A stretch of 53,630 bases of DNA from an uncultured Alistipes sp. (lineage in GTDB: Bacteria > Bacteroidota > Bacteroidia > Bacteroidales > Rikenellaceae). Within the stretch, counting starts at the first letter, position 1, and the number at the start of each line of letters is the position of its first letter. The notes beneath the pieces are model-generated. The model was not told where the DNA came from and made no database searches. It saw only the letters and a program-made list of their open reading frames with translations. A program made the translations under genes and the position numbers. Location: NCBI GenBank assembly GCA_947364365.1, contig CANASP010000016.1, positions 1-53,630 of the forward strand. Direction: 5' to 3'. Below, piece after piece: positions 51,475-53,630 of the stretch.

Positions 51475-53472
51475 TTAGTTTTCGATCTGCGCGTGGCGCT
51501 TGAGCACCTCGTAGGCTTCGGCGATACCCAGCTCGCCCGCCTTCGAGATGTCGAGCGCCCCCTTGCGCGTGTCCTTCATGAAGAGCTGGATCACGCCGCG
51601 GTTGTAGTAGGCCTCGGCCAGCGCGGGGTTGAGCTCGATCGCCCGCGTGTAGTCCTCGTAGGCTTCGGGCAGGTTGCCCGAGAGGGCCTGGAGGTTGGCG
51701 CGGTTGTAGTAGGCGTGGGCGAAGTCGGGGAAGAGCTTCAGCGCCTTGTTCAGGTCGGCGATCGCCTCGTCGTAGCTGTAGGTGCGCTTGGAGTTGTTCT
51801 GGAGCCGGTTTGCCGGGTCGGAGTCGATCGTGATGCGCTGGTAGGAGTTGTCGATCGACGAGATGAAGTCGATCATCTCGGCCTGCGTGGTCGAACGGTT
51901 GAGGTAGAGGAACGGATTGGTCGGCAGCTGCTCGATGGCGGCCGTGTAGGTGCTCACCGAGTTGGTGTACTGCTTGATGAGCGACTGCGACACGGCCCGC
52001 TCGAAGAGCTGCGGCCAGCCGTCTTCGCCGCGCCGGATCCGGTCGGCGTAGCGCTTGTCGAGCAGTACGAGCGAGTCGGCCTCCAGGTCGCTCTCGCGGC
52101 ACGAGAGCACGAGCAGCGGATTGTCGATGCGCCGGCGGAAATCCTCGACGCGGCGCAGGCTGTAGGGGTCGGTCGCCGGGAGCGTGTCGGGACGCATCAG
52201 CGTGAACTTGAAGAGCGGCAGCAGGCGCATCTCCTCGCGCGACGAGCCGCTGCCGGCGATCGTCTCGAAGCCGCTGCCGGCGATCTTGCTGTCGAACGAC
52301 AACAGCCGGTCGAAGCGCTGCGTGGTGTCGGCGTAGATCGAGTAGGTGCTGTCGCTCAGCCGCCGGCGGTAGGCGGCGATCTTCTGCTGGGCCGTGCGCT
52401 CGTCGCTGCGCGCGCCGTCGCGGTCGCGCAGCAGCGCGCGCAGCCGTCCGCGGTAGATGTAGGCGTTGGCGAAGTCGGGGTAGAGCCCGATGGCCGTCGT
52501 GTAGTCGGCCACGGCCCGCTCGTAGTCGCCCAGCTGGGCGTGGACCCCCGCCCGGTTGTAGTAGACCAGCACGTTGCCCGGCGAATAGAGCGCCACCTTG
52601 TCGTAGTCCTCCAGCGCGCGGTTGTAGTCGCCGATCTGCGTGCGCAGCATCGCGCGGTTGAAGTAGGTGAGCGAGTTGGTCGAATCGATGGCGATCACGC
52701 GGTCGAAGTCGGCGAGCGCCTGCATCGGGCGCTGCGTGGCGTTGTAGACCAGCGCGCGGTTGAAGAACGAGAGCAGGTAGGTCGAGTCGCACGCGACGGC
52801 CTTGTCGAAATCGGCCTCGGCCTCGGCGTAGCGCTGCTGGCGGAAGTAGAGGTCGCCGCGGCGGTTGTAGCCGTTGGGGCTCTCGCGGTTGGTGCGGATG
52901 GCCGTGTCGAAGTTGTCGTAGGCCCGCACGGTGTCCTTGAGGTGCAGATAGCTCAACCCGCGGCAGATGTAGGCGTCGGCCACCTTGTTTTCCTGGCGGA
53001 TGAACTTGTCGAAATCCTCGATCGCCTCGTGGAACTGCTGGTTGAGCAGGCGCGTCACGCCGCGGCTGTAGTAGGGACCCGGCAGGTCGGGCCGCAGGTC
53101 GATCGCTTCGCGGAAGTCCTGCAGGGCGTCGTCGTAGTTGCCCAGGCGCGAGCGGGTGATGGCGCGGTAGGTGTAGGCCTGGGTGTAGACCGGGTTGAGG
53201 CGGATGGCCGTCGAGAAGTCGGCTTCGGCGCCGATCAGGTCGTCGAGGTTGTATTTGGCGATGCCGCGCAGGAAATAGCCCTCGAAGGCCTCGTCGTCGA
53301 AGCGCAGCAGCGTGTTGAGCGTGCGGATGGCCTCCTGGTAGTCGTTGTTCATCATGCACGTGCGGCCCATCCAGAAGAAGTACTCCTTGTTGTATTGCGC
53401 CCGTGCGCCGAGGCTCCACAGCAGGGCTGCGGCCAGCATGATCCCGGCGAGGGTTTTCCCTATTTTTGTCAC
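51475..53472 (-). CDS. Exported TPR-repeat protein (665 residues)
   Basis: This protein starts with GTG; that start gives a good signal peptide (MTKIGKTLAGIMLAAALLWSLGARAQ), and AGAAAAAG lies before it. About ten TPRs follow (for example DYQEAIRTLNTLLRF, NYDDALQDFREAIDLRP, RYAEAEADFDKAVACD, DYERAVADYTTAIGLYP), then a middle domain without repeats (about residues 370-490), then more TPRs. Tyr/Asn-Arg-Gly-rich TPRs (YYNRG, YFNRA) are typical of the Sel1/TPR type found in Bacteroidota. The function is not known; the MFS transporter follows. Confidence 0.85.
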   Translation of the reverse strand: MTKIGKTLAGIMLAAALLWSLGARAQYNKEYFFWMGRTCMMNNDYQEAIRTLNTLLRFDDEAFEGYFLRGIAKYNLDDLIGAEADFSTAIRLNPVYTQAYTYRAITRSRLGNYDDALQDFREAIDLRPDLPGPYYSRGVTRLLNQQFHEAIEDFDKFIRQENKVADAYICRGLSYLHLKDTVRAYDNFDTAIRTNRESPNGYNRRGDLYFRQQRYAEAEADFDKAVACDSTYLLSFFNRALVYNATQRPMQALADFDRVIAIDSTNSLTYFNRAMLRTQIGDYNRALEDYDKVALYSPGNVLVYYNRAGVHAQLGDYERAVADYTTAIGLYPDFANAYIYRGRLRALLRDRDGARSDERTAQQKIAAYRRRLSDSTYSIYADTTQRFDRLLSFDSKIAGSGFETIAGSGSSREEMRLLPLFKFTLMRPDTLPATDPYSLRRVEDFRRRIDNPLLVLSCRESDLEADSLVLLDKRYADRIRRGEDGWPQLFERAVSQSLIKQYTNSVSTYTAAIEQLPTNPFLYLNRSTTQAEMIDFISSIDNSYQRITIDSDPANRLQNNSKRTYSYDEAIADLNKALKLFPDFAHAYYNRANLQALSGNLPEAYEDYTRAIELNPALAEAYYNRGVIQLFMKDTRKGALDISKAGELGIAEAYEVLKRHAQIEN

Positions 53473-53529
53473 GATTCTTTTTCTAACGCTAACGATTCTG
53501 GTTGCTTTTTTATTTCATCCGGCCGGCGT

Positions 53530-53630
53530 CGCTCCCCGGTGTCCGTCTTCTCTCCGCCTCCGCTCCCCGGTGTCCGGCATCCGTCTTCTCTCCGCCTCCG
53601 CTCCCCGGTGTCCGGCATCCGTCTTCTCTC
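53530..53630. repeat. Minisatellite at the window edge (38-bp unit)
   Basis: One full 38-bp unit (53561-53598, starts CGCTCCCCGGTGTCCGGCAT), one shortened to 31 bp (53530-53560, lacks seven bases) and one cut by the window end (53599-53630). It probably goes on past the window. Confidence 0.88.

Overview
The window reads as chromosomal DNA of a GC-rich member of the Bacteroidota, most likely close to Alistipes (Rikenellaceae). The evidence is the gene content (a Bacteroidota-type arginine decarboxylase, sufBCDS without sufA/E/R, DUF4293, DUF4199, DUF2975, RND/TolC trio, M16 peptidase) and the many promoters of the Bacteroidota form TTTG-N18..21-TAnnTTTG. The genus is inference. No phage, integrase, transposase, CRISPR array or rRNA was seen; one tRNA-Ser(GCU) and a 4.5S SRP RNA are present.

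Layout. 1-5.1 kb: 3' part of speA, then on the minus strand an alpha-N-acetylglucosaminidase with a guanidinium-exporter-like SMR gene, and an Ntn-type amide hydrolase. 5.3-10.4 kb: glnS behind an outer-membrane-barrel-like protein, a SpoU/TrmH RNA methyltransferase, panB, and a membrane protein with a Cys-rich tail. 10.5-16 kb (plus): guaB, a 56-residue membrane protein, guaA, an exonuclease, tpx, a small monooxygenase and a CAT-fold acetyltransferase. 16.3-28.3 kb: tRNA-Ser (minus), then sufBCDS-tmk-DoxX-like protein and a lipoprotein-MFP/RND/TolC efflux operon. 28.3-34.8 kb: OsmC-like protein (minus), then a large TPR protein, a beta-barrel protein and glutaminase. 35.4-42.5 kb (minus): mltG, a YciO-like protein, DUF4199, a glycosyltransferase, DUF4293, two exported nucleases, and the SRP RNA under its own promoter. 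42.5-43.8 kb has no protein gene but is dense in repeats and holds a candidate small RNA. 43.8-53.6 kb: M16 peptidase, XRE regulator plus DUF2975 pair, acyl-ACP thioesterase and glycosyltransferase, MFS transporter and a TPR protein.

Most genes are ordinary household or envelope genes. The unusual part lies between them: (i) a roughly 75-bp palindromic element that carries a complete promoter, in three good copies and one decayed copy; (ii) a roughly 100-bp inverted repeat in seven copies, in two orientations; (iii) several GC-rich minisatellites, one of which has expanded in frame inside a nuclease; and (iv) a 42.9-43.7 kb cluster of GTTAC hairpins, a 73-bp direct repeat and a promoter-terminator pair that may make an RNA of about 150 nt. 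Many long apparent reading frames are shadows caused by the GC-rich codon use and were left out.
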